Origin: Clostridiales bacterium
Lineage (GTDB): Bacteria; Bacillota; Clostridia; Lachnospirales; CAG-274
Direction: 5' to 3'
NCBI GenBank assembly: GCA_018371275.1
Contig: JAHALF010000010.1
Coordinates: 1-64,000 of the forward strand
DNA length: 64,000 nt
A program made the translations under genes and the position numbers. Below, in pieces: positions 18,955 to 27,883 of the stretch (positions are counted from its first letter, which is position 1; every line of letters begins with the position of its first letter). Below the pieces are notes generated by a model that was not told the origin of the DNA, searched no databases, and was given only the letters and a program-made list of their open reading frames with translations.

Positions 18955-19905
18955 ATGGTAGAAATTAAAATTAATAAACTTAATGAAAATCAAAGGTTAG
19001 ATAAATATCTTTTAAAATACCTTAATAAAGCCCCTAAATCATTTATTTATAAAATGCTTAGGAAAAAAAATATAAAGTTAAATGGTAAAAAAGCTGAAGG
19101 CAACGAAATTATTCTATATAATGATATTATAAATATATACTTATCTGATGAAACAATAAATAGCTTTAGAGAAGATAAAAAAATAAATAATACTAAGCAA
19201 GACTTTAAAATAATTTTTGAAGATAAAAATATTATAATATGTTATAAACCTATAAATTTAGTATCACAGCCAGATATATCAAATAAAACTAACTCTTTAA
19301 ATGACCAACTTATTTATTATGTTTATAATAATGGTGATTATGATTTATCATCAGATTTTACCCCATCTATATGTAATAGATTAGATAGAAACACAAGTGG
19401 GATAATAACTTTTGGTAAAAATTTAAAAGCTTTACAATCTATAAATAAAGCCTTTAAAAATAATTTAATAGATAAATACTATTTAACAGCAGTATATGGA
19501 AATATAAATAAATCTGGTACTATTGAACTTTATCATAAAAAAGAAGGTAACAAAGCAATTTTATCTAAAAAATACATACCAGAAAGTAAAAAAATTATAA
19601 CACAATATGAACCTATTATGAATAAAGATAATAAAACTTTATTAAATATAAAACTTATAACAGGTAAAACACATCAAATTAGAGCATCTTTAGAATATAT
19701 AGGTTATCCTATAATAGGTGATAAAAAATATAATAATAAAAATATTAATACATTTAATCTAAAAAATCAATTTTTACATTGTTATAAAATATACTTTAAA
19801 GAACAAGATGAATTTTTAAACTACTTATCAAATAAAACTTTTATTTGTAAACATATGGATAGTTCATTTAAAAATGTACTAAATTTTTTTAACTATAATA
19901 TTTAA
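18955..19905 (+). CDS. RluA-family 23S rRNA pseudouridine synthase
   Basis: 316 residues. An N-terminal S4-like domain ('NQRLDKYLLKYLNKAPKSFIYKMLRKKNIKLNG') is followed by the RluA catalytic core, with the active-site aspartate in 'NRLDRNTSGIITFGKN' and the conserved 'LITGKTHQIRASLEYIGYPIIGDKKY'. It belongs to the RluC/RluD group; the exact rRNA site is not decided by sequence reading. The start ATG has a GTAGGTGA site and a strong promoter just upstream; rnhA follows 11 bases after the stop. Confidence 0.92.
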   Translation: MVEIKINKLNENQRLDKYLLKYLNKAPKSFIYKMLRKKNIKLNGKKAEGNEIILYNDIINIYLSDETINSFREDKKINNTKQDFKIIFEDKNIIICYKPINLVSQPDISNKTNSLNDQLIYYVYNNGDYDLSSDFTPSICNRLDRNTSGIITFGKNLKALQSINKAFKNNLIDKYYLTAVYGNINKSGTIELYHKKEGNKAILSKKYIPESKKIITQYEPIMNKDNKTLLNIKLITGKTHQIRASLEYIGYPIIGDKKYNNKNINTFNLKNQFLHCYKIYFKEQDEFLNYLSNKTFICKHMDSSFKNVLNFFNYNI

Positions 19906-19916
19906 AGGAGCCACTT

Positions 19917-20381
19917 ATGAAAAATATTGAAATATATACAGATGGAGCTTGCTCTGGAAACCCTGGAGTTGGTGGATATGGAATTGTATTTTTATATAAT
20001 GGGCATAGAAAAGAACTTTCTAAAGGTTATAAATTTACAACAAATAATAGAATGGAAACAATGGCAGTTATAAAAGCCTTAAAAATATTAAAAGAACCTT
20101 GTAATATTACTTTATATACCGATTCTAGCTATGTTGTAAATTCTATCAATAAAGGTTGGGTTTATAATTGGAAAAAAAATAATTGGATAAATTCTAGTAA
20201 AAAACCTACCCCTAATGTTGACCTTTGGGAAGAACTTTTGCCATTATTAGATATACATAAAGTTGAATTTGTATGGGTAAAAGGCCACGCTGATAATGTT
20301 GAAAATAATAGATGCGATTTTCTTGCTAGAGAAGCTATGAAAAACAATGATTTATTAGATGATATAAATTATAAAAAATAA
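19917..20381 (+). CDS. rnhA: ribonuclease HI
   Basis: 154 residues; cleaves RNA in RNA-DNA hybrids. All four catalytic carboxylates are visible: D in 'IYTDGACSGNPG', E in 'TTNNRMETMAV', D in 'LYTDSSYVVNS' and D in 'ENNRCDFLAREA'. The helical basic handle 'VYNWKKNNWINSSKKP' is also present. AAAGGAG precedes ATG. It is co-transcribed with the pseudouridine synthase. Confidence 0.96.
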   Translation: MKNIEIYTDGACSGNPGVGGYGIVFLYNGHRKELSKGYKFTTNNRMETMAVIKALKILKEPCNITLYTDSSYVVNSINKGWVYNWKKNNWINSSKKPTPNVDLWEELLPLLDIHKVEFVWVKGHADNVENNRCDFLAREAMKNNDLLDDINYKK

Positions 20382-20391
20382 GATAAATCAA

Positions 20392-20417
20392 TTTTTTGAA
20401 TGCTTTGTATTCAAAAA
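20392..20417 (+). repeat. AT-rich inverted repeat after rnhA
   Basis: TTTTTGAAT and ATTCAAAAA pair around a 7-base loop, 10-35 bases after the rnhA stop. The stem has only two G/C pairs and is probably not the main terminator, which lies at 20503. Confidence 0.35.
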
Positions 20418-20502
20418 CAGATATTCCTATGTAATTTTATTCGTAAAAATTAATACAAAAAACCATATATAATTTTTTCTTTAAAAATATAAGTCATAAA
20501 TA

Positions 20503-20530
20503 AAAGGCTATGAAAAATCATAGCCTTTTT
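20503..20530. terminator. bidirectional terminator between rnhA and eno
   Basis: AAAAGGCTATGA and TCATAGCCTTTT form a 12-bp stem with a four-base loop, followed by T on the plus strand and flanked by A-rich sequence. It serves the convergent rnhA and eno transcripts. Confidence 0.85.
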
Positions 20531-20542
20531 AATTGCAATTAA

Positions 20543-21883
20543 TTATTTATTTTTTAAATTGAAAAAAGTGTTAAGACCTAAATATTCAGATACATTACCA
20601 GTATCATTAAGTTCTTCTTCAATTCTTAATAATTGGTTATATTTTGCAACCCTATCAGAACGACAAGGAGCACCTGTTTTAATTTGACCAGCATTTACTG
20701 CAACAGAGATATCTGCGATTGTAGAATCTTCTGTTTCACCAGAACGGTGAGATACAACAGCTGTCATATTATTTCTATTAGCTAATTCAATAGCCTCAAA
20801 AGTTTCAGTTAAAGTACCAATTTGGTTAACTTTAATAAGAATAGAATTTGCAACACCAAGCTCAATACCTTTTTGTAATCTTTCTGTATTAGTAACAAAT
20901 AAGTCATCACCAACTAATTGGATTTTATTGCCTAATTTCTCAGTTAATAATTTCCAACCGTCCCAGTCATTTTCATCTAAACCATCTTCAATAGAGATAA
21001 TTGGGTATTTAGCAACAAGTGCTTCATAGTAAGCAACCATTTCTTCAGAAGTTCTATAGATTTCTTCGCCTTTCATTTTACTTTCGCCTTCAAAGTAATA
21101 TTTACCAGAAGCTTTATCATAAAGTTCAGAAGAAGCAACATCTAATGCAACTCTAATTTGTTCACCTGGTTTATAACCAGCTTTTTCTGTAGCTTCAAGA
21201 ATTAAATCAATAACTTCATCAGAAGTAGCTAAATCTGGAGCAAAACCACCTTCATCACCTACAGCTGTAGAAAGACCTCTAGATTTTAATACTTTCTTTA
21301 AGTTATGATAAATTTCAGCACACATTCTTAAAGCTTCTTTGAAAGAAGTAGCACCAACAGGCATAATCATAAATTCTTGAACATCAACTGTATTATCAGC
21401 ATGTTTACCACCATTTAAAATGTTCATCATAGGAACTGGTAAAGTTTTAGAATTAAATCCACCTAAATATTGATATAAAGGCATATTTAAAGCTTCTGCA
21501 GCAGCTCTAGCAACAGCCATAGATACTGCTAAAATAGCATTAGCACCTAATTTAGCTTTATTAGGAGTACCATCTAAAGCAATCATAGTTCTATCAATAG
21601 AAACTTGATCAAGAGCATTCATACCAATAATTTCTTCTGAGATAATTTCATTTACATTTTTAACTGCTGTTTCAACACCAGCACCAACATATCTATCTCC
21701 ACCATCTCTAAGCTCAACTGCTTCGTGTTCACCAGTAGATGCACCAGAAGGAACAGCTGCTCTACCCATTACTAAGTTACCTACTAAATCTTCTACAATA
21801 ACTTCTACTTCAACAGTAGGATTAGCTCTAGAATCTAATACCTCTCTTGCAATTACATCAACAATTTCAATATAACCTTTCAT
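20543..21883 (-). CDS. eno: enolase
   Basis: Converts 2-phosphoglycerate to phosphoenolpyruvate. About 446 residues. Motifs: 'ASGASTGEHEAVELRDGG' loop, 'GGKHADNTVDVQEFMIMP', 'AVGDEGGFAPDL', 'SIEDGLDENDWDGW', 'LVGDDLFVTN', catalytic 'LIKVNQIGTLTE' and 'VSHRSGETED'. ATG 21883 follows GAAAGGAG; the longer frame starts at a TTG that overlaps that site, so it is rejected. It is last of the leftward glycolytic set and has its own promoter at 21938-21966. Confidence 0.97.
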   Translation of the reverse strand: MKGYIEIVDVIAREVLDSRANPTVEVEVIVEDLVGNLVMGRAAVPSGASTGEHEAVELRDGGDRYVGAGVETAVKNVNEIISEEIIGMNALDQVSIDRTMIALDGTPNKAKLGANAILAVSMAVARAAAEALNMPLYQYLGGFNSKTLPVPMMNILNGGKHADNTVDVQEFMIMPVGATSFKEALRMCAEIYHNLKKVLKSRGLSTAVGDEGGFAPDLATSDEVIDLILEATEKAGYKPGEQIRVALDVASSELYDKASGKYYFEGESKMKGEEIYRTSEEMVAYYEALVAKYPIISIEDGLDENDWDGWKLLTEKLGNKIQLVGDDLFVTNTERLQKGIELGVANSILIKVNQIGTLTETFEAIELANRNNMTAVVSHRSGETEDSTIADISVAVNAGQIKTGAPCRSDRVAKYNQLLRIEEELNDTGNVSEYLGLNTFFNLKNK

Positions 21884-21905
21884 TATATAAAAATCTCCTT
21901 TCAAT

Positions 21906-21923
21906 TTATGTTGTATAACATAA
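21906..21923 (-). promoter_or_regulatory. operator-like palindrome in the eno leader
   Basis: TTATGTT-GTAT-AACATAA, a perfect 7-bp inverted repeat with a 4-base centre, lies between the -10 box and the ribosome binding site of eno. It is placed like an operator just downstream of the transcription start; no regulator is known. Confidence 0.4.
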
Positions 21924-21937
21924 TCTGTTATATTATA

Positions 21938-21966
21938 ATAATAACTTTAAATGTAAATAATGTCAA
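21938..21966 (-). promoter_or_regulatory. eno promoter
   Basis: Minus strand TTGACA (21961-21966), 17-base spacer, TATTAT (21938-21943), upstream of the eno start and after the gpmI stop at 21996. A second TATAAT-like match nearby is badly spaced. Confidence 0.7.
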
Positions 21967-21995
21967 TATTTTAACACAATAATTTTTAAATAATA

Positions 21996-23537
21996 CTATT
22001 TAATTAATAAACTTTCACCAGTCATTTCTTTTGGTTGTTCTAAATTCATCATATCTAAAAGTGTTGGAGCTATATCGGCAAGTTTGCCATCCTCTTTAAG
22101 ACCTTTAGCTTTATCACAATTAATAAGAATAAATGGAACTGGATTTGTTGTATGAGCTGTAAAAGCTTCACCTGTTGAATAATCAATAAGTTGGTCACTA
22201 TTACCGTGATCTGCACATATAAACATTTGAGCGTTACTTTCTACAACAGTATCTACCACTTTACCAATACACTCATCTACATATTCAATAGCTTTAACAG
22301 CAGCATCTATAACACCAGTATGACCTACCATATCAGGATTAGCATAATTTACAATAATTAAATCATATTTTCCATTTGCAATATTTTCTGTTAATTTTTC
22401 TGTAACTTCTTTAGCACTCATTTCTGGTTGTAAATCATAAGTAGCAACTTGTGGTGAAGGTATTAAAATTCTATCCTCATTTTTATAAGGTTCCTCCACA
22501 CCACCATTAAAGAAAAATGTAACATGAGCATATTTTTCAGTTTCTGCAAGCCTTAATTGAGTAAGTCCCAAATTAGATATGTACTCACCAAAGGTATTGC
22601 TTAATGTTTCTTTTAAGAAAACAACTTCTTTATTTTTTATAGAAGAATCATAATCTGTGAAAGTAACAAATTTAGTGTTAAAATATCCTTTATCCCTATC
22701 AAAACCTTTAAAATCTTCATCACAAAATGCTCTTGTCATTTCTCTTGCTCTATCTGGACGATAATTAAAGAATATAACAGAATCATTTTCATTAATAGTA
22801 GCTACTGGCATATCATTTTCTGTAACAACAGTAGGAACTACAAACTCATCATTAACATCTTTTGAATAAGAATTTTCTATATAAGAGATAACATTCTCTG
22901 TACTATCACCTTTCCCCATAACCATAGCATTATAAGCGTGCTCTACTCTTTCCCAGCGATTATCTCTATCCATAGCATAGTATCTTCCACTAATAGTAGC
23001 TATTTTACCTACACCTATTTCATTTATTTTAGATTGTAATTCTTGTAAAAATCCTTTACCAGATGTAGGAGGTGTATCTCTACCATCTAAAAATGCATGG
23101 ATATATACTTTTTCAATACCATTCATTTTAGCCATTTTTAATAAACCATATAAATGTTCATTATGACTATGAACACCACCACTAGATAAAAGTCCCATTA
23201 AATGTAATGCAGCATTTCTTTCTTTGCAATTTTCCATAGCACCTTTTAATACACTATTTTCAAAGAAATCTCCATCTTGTATAGATTTAGTTATTCTAGT
23301 AAGCTCTTGATAAACAATTCTACCAGCTCCCATATTTAAATGACCAACCTCAGAGTTACCCATTTGCCCATCTGGCAAACCAACAAATAACCCACTAGCA
23401 TTACCTTTAACACAAGGGTATTCTTTAGTTATTCTATCAATATTAGGGGTATTTGCAAGTTTAATTGCATTACCTTCTGTTTTTTCATTTATCCCAAAGC
23501 CATCTAATATCATTAAAACAGTAGTTTTTTTACCCAT
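21996..23537 (-). CDS. gpmI: 2,3-bisphosphoglycerate-independent phosphoglycerate mutase
   Basis: Mn-dependent mutase interconverting 3- and 2-phosphoglycerate, 513 residues, alkaline-phosphatase superfamily. First metal Asp in 'LMILDGFGINEK', catalytic serine in 'GQMGNSEVGHLNMGAGR' (about residue 61), 'HAFLDGRDTPPTSG', 'FFNYRPDRAREMTRAF', second metal site 'NYANPDMVGHTG' and 'ICADHGNSDQ'. GAGGAGG precedes ATG. It lies 18 bases downstream of tpiA, so pgk-tpiA-gpmI form a unit. Confidence 0.97.
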   Translation of the reverse strand: MGKKTTVLMILDGFGINEKTEGNAIKLANTPNIDRITKEYPCVKGNASGLFVGLPDGQMGNSEVGHLNMGAGRIVYQELTRITKSIQDGDFFENSVLKGAMENCKERNAALHLMGLLSSGGVHSHNEHLYGLLKMAKMNGIEKVYIHAFLDGRDTPPTSGKGFLQELQSKINEIGVGKIATISGRYYAMDRDNRWERVEHAYNAMVMGKGDSTENVISYIENSYSKDVNDEFVVPTVVTENDMPVATINENDSVIFFNYRPDRAREMTRAFCDEDFKGFDRDKGYFNTKFVTFTDYDSSIKNKEVVFLKETLSNTFGEYISNLGLTQLRLAETEKYAHVTFFFNGGVEEPYKNEDRILIPSPQVATYDLQPEMSAKEVTEKLTENIANGKYDLIIVNYANPDMVGHTGVIDAAVKAIEYVDECIGKVVDTVVESNAQMFICADHGNSDQLIDYSTGEAFTAHTTNPVPFILINCDKAKGLKEDGKLADIAPTLLDMMNLEQPKEMTGESLLIK

Positions 23538-23555
23538 ATTTACCTCCTCATATTA

Positions 23556-24299
23556 TTAATAGTTTACAACTTTTATAAAATCTTCTTTAAGACTAGCACC
23601 ACCAACTAATCCACCATCAATATTAGGCATATTAAATAACTCATTAGCACTATCTCCTGTAACGCTTCCACCATATTGTATTCTAACAATATCCGCTACA
23701 TCTTGACCATATACTTCTGCTACAACTTTTCTAACTTCTGCACAAACCTCTTCTGCTTGTTCTTTAGTAGCAACTTTACCAGTACCAATAGCCCAAATTG
23801 GTTCATAAGCAATAACAACTTTTTTAGCATCTTCTTTAGATATACCTGCAAAAGCTTTTTTAACTTGTACTCTAACTAATTCAATAGTAATATTAAGCTC
23901 TCTTTCTTCAAGAGTTTCACCAACACATAAAATTGGAACTATATTATGCTCTAAAGCCTTTTTTACTTTTTTATTTATTATTTCATCAGTTTCACCAAAA
24001 TATGCACGTCTTTCAGAATGTCCAATTATAACATATTTAACTCCAAGTTCTTTAAGCATAGATGGTGCAATTTCTCCAGTATAAGCACCAGACTCTTCAA
24101 AATGCATATTTTGAGCACCAAGGTTAATATTTGTACCTTTAATAGCTTCAGAAACAGACATTAAATCTACAAAAGGAACACAAACAACTACATCACTTTT
24201 ATCTGTATCAATACCACTTTTTAAAGTGTTAATAAGTTCAACTGCTTCATTGTGATTTTTATTCATTTTCCAGTTACCTGCAATAATTTTCTTTCTCAT
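23556..24299 (-). CDS. tpiA: triosephosphate isomerase
   Basis: Interconverts dihydroxyacetone phosphate and glyceraldehyde 3-phosphate. About 247 residues: 'IIAGNWKMNK' start, catalytic His in 'VIIGHSERRAYFGE', catalytic Glu in 'VIAYEPIWAIGTGK' and the phosphate loop 'IQYGGSVTGDS'. The first ATG of the frame (24311) is part of the GGAGG ribosome binding site; the ATG at 24299 is used. A strong hairpin sits immediately upstream. Confidence 0.97.
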   Translation of the reverse strand: MRKKIIAGNWKMNKNHNEAVELINTLKSGIDTDKSDVVVCVPFVDLMSVSEAIKGTNINLGAQNMHFEESGAYTGEIAPSMLKELGVKYVIIGHSERRAYFGETDEIINKKVKKALEHNIVPILCVGETLEERELNITIELVRVQVKKAFAGISKEDAKKVVIAYEPIWAIGTGKVATKEQAEEVCAEVRKVVAEVYGQDVADIVRIQYGGSVTGDSANELFNMPNIDGGLVGGASLKEDFIKVVNY

Positions 24300-24315
24300 A
24301 ATTTCCTCCATAAAA

Positions 24316-24347
24316 TATAGGCTAAGGCTAAAAAGCCTTAGCCTATA
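24316..24347 (-). repeat. perfect 14-bp intercistronic hairpin between pgk and tpiA
   Basis: TATAGGCTAAGGCT and AGCCTTAGCCTATA pair perfectly around four bases. On the leftward transcript it is followed only by TTTTATGGAGG, i.e. four T running straight into the tpiA ribosome binding site. It may act as a partial terminator after pgk, as an mRNA end-protector, or as a translation control hairpin for tpiA. Confidence 0.7.
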
Positions 24348-24383
24348 TAAAAATTTTATTTTTATATTTTAAACAATTAAATA

Positions 24384-25571
24384 CTATTTATCATTTGCTG
24401 CAACAACACCTGGTAACTCTTTACCTTCTAAAAATTCTAAAGAAGCACCACCACCAGTTGAAATATGGCTCATTTTATCTGCAAAGCCAAGTTGATTAAC
24501 TGCTGCTGCAGAATCTCCACCACCGATAATAGTTGTAGCATCAATATTTGCTAAAGCCTCTGCTACAGCAATAGTACCTTTTGCAAAGTTAGCAAATTCA
24601 AAAACACCCATAGGTCCATTCCAAACAACTGTTTTAGCATCTTTTAAAGCATTAGCAAATAACTCTCTAGTTTTTTCACCAATATCAAGACCTTGCCATC
24701 CAGCTGGTATACCACCTTCTACTGTTTTAAACTCTGTATCATTTTTAAATTCTTGTGTAACAACTGTATCAACAGGAATTAAGAAATTTACACCTTTAGC
24801 TTTAGCTTTTTCCATCATTTCTTTAGCATAGTCTACTTTATCTGCTTCTAATAAAGACTCACCTACTTCAAGACCATTAGCTTTCATAAATGTATAAGCC
24901 ATACCACCACCAATTATTAACGTATCTACTTTTTCAAGTAAATTATTAATAACATTTATTTTATCAGAAACTTTAGCACCACCTAAAATAGCAACAAAAG
25001 GTCTTTCTGGATTATTTACTGCATTACCTAAGTAAGTAATTTCTTTATCCATTAAATATCCAACTGCAGATTCTGAAACAAATTTTGTAACACCAACAGT
25101 TGAACAATGTGCTCTATGAGAAGATCCAAAAGCATCATTTACATAAACATCACAAAGGCTAGCAAGCTCTTTGCTAAATTCTTCTACATTTTTAGTTTCT
25201 TCTTTTCTAAATCTAGTGTTTTCTAATAAAACAACATCACCTTCTTGCATAGCTTCAACAGCTTTTTTAGCATTTTCACCAACAACTGTATCATCTGCTG
25301 CAAAAACAACTGTTTTACCTAATTTTTCTGATAATCTAGTAGCAACAGGTGCTAAAGACGCGCTAGCAGTTGGCTCTTTTGGTTTACCTAAATGAGAGCA
25401 TAAAATAACTTTTGCTCCTTCATTTATTAATTTATTTATTGTTGGAAGAGCTGCAACTATTCTATTTTCATCTGTAATAACACCATCTTGTAATGGAACA
25501 TTAAAGTCACATCTTACTAATACTCTTTTTCCTTTTACTTGTAAATCATCAACGGATTTTTTATTTAACAT
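24384..25571 (-). CDS. pgk: phosphoglycerate kinase
   Basis: Makes ATP from 1,3-bisphosphoglycerate; 395 residues. 'KRVLVRCDFNVPLQ' substrate motif near the N terminus, 'LCSHLGKPK', 'LLENTRFRKEE', 'NDAFGSSHRAHCST', nucleotide-binding 'VAILGGAKVSDKI' and the hinge/active loop 'IIGGGDSAAAVNQLG'. ATG 25571 has AAAGGGG 9 bases upstream; the upstream in-frame extension is discarded. First gene of the pgk-tpiA-gpmI unit. Confidence 0.97.
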   Translation of the reverse strand: MLNKKSVDDLQVKGKRVLVRCDFNVPLQDGVITDENRIVAALPTINKLINEGAKVILCSHLGKPKEPTASASLAPVATRLSEKLGKTVVFAADDTVVGENAKKAVEAMQEGDVVLLENTRFRKEETKNVEEFSKELASLCDVYVNDAFGSSHRAHCSTVGVTKFVSESAVGYLMDKEITYLGNAVNNPERPFVAILGGAKVSDKINVINNLLEKVDTLIIGGGMAYTFMKANGLEVGESLLEADKVDYAKEMMEKAKAKGVNFLIPVDTVVTQEFKNDTEFKTVEGGIPAGWQGLDIGEKTRELFANALKDAKTVVWNGPMGVFEFANFAKGTIAVAEALANIDATTIIGGGDSAAAVNQLGFADKMSHISTGGGASLEFLEGKELPGVVAANDK

Positions 25572-25593
25572 AATAAATTCCCCTTTCAAAATA

Positions 25594-25607
25594 CACAATG
25601 TTTTGTG
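25594..25607 (-). promoter_or_regulatory. short palindrome in the pgk leader
   Basis: CACAA-TGTT-TTGTG, a 5-bp inverted repeat just upstream of the pgk ribosome binding site. Its position resembles the palindrome before eno, but the sequences differ. Confidence 0.3.
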
Positions 25608-25663
25608 CTACTAAATTTAAAATCTATATTTAAATTTATGGCTAATAATATATTAATTTACAC

Positions 25664-25690
25664 ATCAACCACATTGATAATATTATAACA
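25664..25690 (-). promoter_or_regulatory. pgk extended -10 promoter with overlapping palindrome
   Basis: Minus strand TGTTATAAT (25682-25690) is an extended -10 box; no good -35 is present. ATCAA-CCACA-TTGAT (25664-25678) covers the expected start site. Confidence 0.45.
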
Positions 25691-25934
25691 TATTTACCAT
25701 TTTATTGCTTTACATTTTTTATACAATTTTTTATTCATTTTATTACATTTTTTTATTAATAACACACAATTAAAAATTATTTTCTTTAAAAAATAAGTCT
25801 TTTCTATTATTTTAAAGCATTAGCATTATTATATTATTTATTTTTTATAAAAACTTATACTATACTTATAAACCTTTTTTTATTATATGCGTATAATTAT
25901 ATAAATAAAATAAATAAATATGGAGGTAATTATT

Positions 25935-26300
25935 ATGATAAATGAAAGAATAATGATTTTAGAAATGATTAAAGATGGTAAAATTTCTGTTGATGATGGT
26001 GTTAAGCTTTTAAACGCCTTAAATAAGAATAGTTCTTCAAATTTTAATGATTTTACAAATGATTTAAAATATAAATTTAACAATATACCTAAACCAAATA
26101 CAGAAAAAATTAAAGAAGGTGCCCAAGTACTATTTAATAAAACTGAAGTATTATTTGATGACTTTACAAAATCTGTAAAAGATTTTTTTAATACAAATGA
26201 AATTAAAGAAAATGATACTCAAGAAGATAAAGTTATAAATATAAACCCTGAAGATAACCGTATAGAAGATAAAAATAAAGACAATCTTTACAATAATTAA
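25935..26300 (+). CDS. small SHOCT-like domain protein
   Basis: About 121 residues from ATG 25935, which has GGAGG 8 bases before it. Residues 1-30 ('RIMILEMIKDGKISVDDGVKLLNAL') match the short helical SHOCT-like module at the N terminus of YvlB/LiaX-type proteins. The rest is charged, low-complexity sequence with a 'DDFTKSVKDFF' amphipathic segment; no membrane segment. The role is unknown; relatives are linked to envelope stress or oligomerisation. It is a single-gene unit ended by a hairpin at 26313. Confidence 0.65.
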   Translation: MINERIMILEMIKDGKISVDDGVKLLNALNKNSSSNFNDFTNDLKYKFNNIPKPNTEKIKEGAQVLFNKTEVLFDDFTKSVKDFFNTNEIKENDTQEDKVININPEDNRIEDKNKDNLYNN

Positions 26301-26312
26301 ACATTATAATAC

Positions 26313-26349
26313 AAAAATAGCTATAAATATTTATTTATAGCTATTTTTA
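26313..26349 (+). terminator. terminator of the SHOCT-like gene
   Basis: AAAAATAGCTATAAA and TTTATAGCTATTTTT form a perfect 15-bp stem with a 6-base loop, 12 bases after the stop codon and ending in five T. Confidence 0.75.
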
Positions 26350-26455
26350 TGCTATAATATTTTAAGTTACTTTATAATTTTACATATTTATTTATTAACC
26401 TTAAATATTATTATTAAACTTTTAATTAAGATAATAACCAAGGAGTTGATTTTTA

Positions 26456-26758
26456 ATGGATTTATTAACTATTATATTATTATTAACTACTAATTTAATA
26501 TTAAAAATTATTAGCTTTATTTATATATATTTAGACGCAAAACAAAAAAATAATGAGCCAGTACTTTGGGTTCTTATAGATATTTATGCTGGATTTATAG
26601 GAATATCTTTATATATTCTTTCTCAGTTAAAAAATGAATATGAAAATATAAATAAAATATATTTTAGGTATTTAATATTTTATATTTGTTTTTCTATTAT
26701 AAGTATTACAATTATTACATCAATTTTGATAAATAGTATGATTTTATTACCAATATAA
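26456..26758 (+). CDS. small membrane protein, three predicted TM segments
   Basis: 100 residues. Hydrophobic segments at about 1-23, 37-58 and 72-98, with the polar loop 'LDAKQKNNEPVLWVLIDIYAGFIGISLYIL' between the first two. That 'W-hydrophobic-G-G-Y' pattern recalls the phospholipase-D-type N-terminal membrane module (PLDc_N), but this is a loose likeness. AAGGAG lies 10 bases before ATG. Single gene, convergent with gap. Confidence 0.6.
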   Translation: MDLLTIILLLTTNLILKIISFIYIYLDAKQKNNEPVLWVLIDIYAGFIGISLYILSQLKNEYENINKIYFRYLIFYICFSIISITIITSILINSMILLPI

Positions 26759-26787
26759 AAACCATAGCTAAACAATGCTATGGTTTT
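26757..26787. terminator. bidirectional terminator between the membrane gene and gap
   Basis: AAAACCATAGC and GCTATGGTTTT form an 11-bp stem around an 8-base loop, with T on both exits. It overlaps the last base or two of the rightward gene and lies 20 bases after the gap stop. Confidence 0.85.
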
Positions 26788-26807
26788 TATATTTTAATTG
26801 TTTAAAA

Positions 26808-27809
26808 TTAATTTACAGATGCCATATGAGAAACTAAGTCAAGACATTTGTTTGAATAGCCCCACTCATTATCATACCAAGAAACTAATTTAACAAAATT
26901 ATCATTTAAAGCAATACCTGCTTTAGCATCAAATACAGATGTACAGTATTCGTGAACAAAATCAGTAGAAACTACATCATCTTCTGTATATCCTAAAATA
27001 CCTTTTAATTCGCCATTAGCGGCTTCTTTAACAGCAGCTTTGATTTCTTCATAAGTAGCTGGTTTTTCAAGACGGCAAGTTAAGTCTACAACAGATACAT
27101 TAATAGTTGGTACTCTAAATGCCATACCAGTTAATTTACCATCTAATTCTGGAATAACTTTACCAACTGCTTTAGCAGCACCAGTAGAAGATGGGATTAT
27201 GTTAGCAGCAGCAGCACGTCCACCTCTCCAGTCTTTTTTAGATGGTCCATCAACAGTTTTTTGAGTAGCAGTTGTCGCATGTACAGTTGACATTAAACCT
27301 TCAATGATACCAAACTTATCATTGATAACTTTTGATAAAGGTGCAAGACAGTTAGTTGTACAAGATGCATTAGAAACAACATTCATATCTGATTTGTAAT
27401 CTTTGTGGTTTACACCCATAACGAACATAGGTGCATCTGCAGAAGGAGCAGAGATAACAACTTTTTTAGCACCACCTTTAAAGTGTGCAGAAGCTTTATC
27501 AACAGTAGTGAATACACCTGTAGATTCTACAACATATTCAACACCAGCTTCACCCCAAGCTATATCTTCTGGGTTCATACATTGGAATACAGTAATTTCT
27601 TTACCATTAACAACAAGTTTGTCACCTTTAATACAAACATCGCCATTAAATCTGCCATGAACAGAGTCATATTTAAGCATATAAACCATATATTCAAGAT
27701 CAATAAATGGGTCATTTATTGCAACAACATCTAAATTGTCTCTTTCAACTGAAGCACGAAATACAAGACGACCGATACGTCCAAAACCATTAATACCTAC
27801 TTTAATCAT
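26808..27809 (-). CDS. gap: glyceraldehyde-3-phosphate dehydrogenase, type I
   Basis: NAD-dependent oxidative phosphorylation of glyceraldehyde 3-phosphate. 333 residues: 'VGINGFGRIGRLVFRA' dinucleotide loop, 'INDPFIDLEYMVYML', catalytic Cys in 'SNASCTTNCLAPL' (about residue 150), 'VHATTATQKTVDGPS', and 'WYDNEWGYSNK' at the end. AGGAGG precedes ATG. Unlike many Firmicutes it is separated from pgk by two rightward genes and no CggR-type repressor gene is nearby. Confidence 0.98.
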   Translation of the reverse strand: MIKVGINGFGRIGRLVFRASVERDNLDVVAINDPFIDLEYMVYMLKYDSVHGRFNGDVCIKGDKLVVNGKEITVFQCMNPEDIAWGEAGVEYVVESTGVFTTVDKASAHFKGGAKKVVISAPSADAPMFVMGVNHKDYKSDMNVVSNASCTTNCLAPLSKVINDKFGIIEGLMSTVHATTATQKTVDGPSKKDWRGGRAAAANIIPSSTGAAKAVGKVIPELDGKLTGMAFRVPTINVSVVDLTCRLEKPATYEEIKAAVKEAANGELKGILGYTEDDVVSTDFVHEYCTSVFDAKAGIALNDNFVKLVSWYDNEWGYSNKCLDLVSHMASVN

Positions 27810-27841
27810 TTTAAAGTCCTCCTAATTTTAAAAATTAAGCT

Positions 27842-27869
27842 TAATAAAATAGTATATCCTACTTTATTA
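27842..27869 (-). repeat. hairpin in the gap 5' leader
   Basis: TAATAAAGTAG and CTATTTTATTA (minus strand) pair with one wobble around a 6-base loop, between the -10 box and the gap ribosome binding site. Such 5' hairpins can stabilise abundant mRNAs; function here is inferred. Confidence 0.4.
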
Positions 27870-27883
27870 ACAACTATGTTTAC

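Larger units (their letters stand above)
25572..25934. other. divergent control region between pgk and the SHOCT-like gene
   Basis: 363 bases of AT-rich sequence. The left part holds the pgk leader elements. On the right a TATAAT (25892-25897) precedes the rightward gene by about 40 bases, without a clear -35. No RNA motif recognised. Confidence 0.5.

Noticed and set aside
27405..27734. Plus-strand reading frames opposite gap
   Set aside because: Shadows of gap, which has full catalytic motifs.
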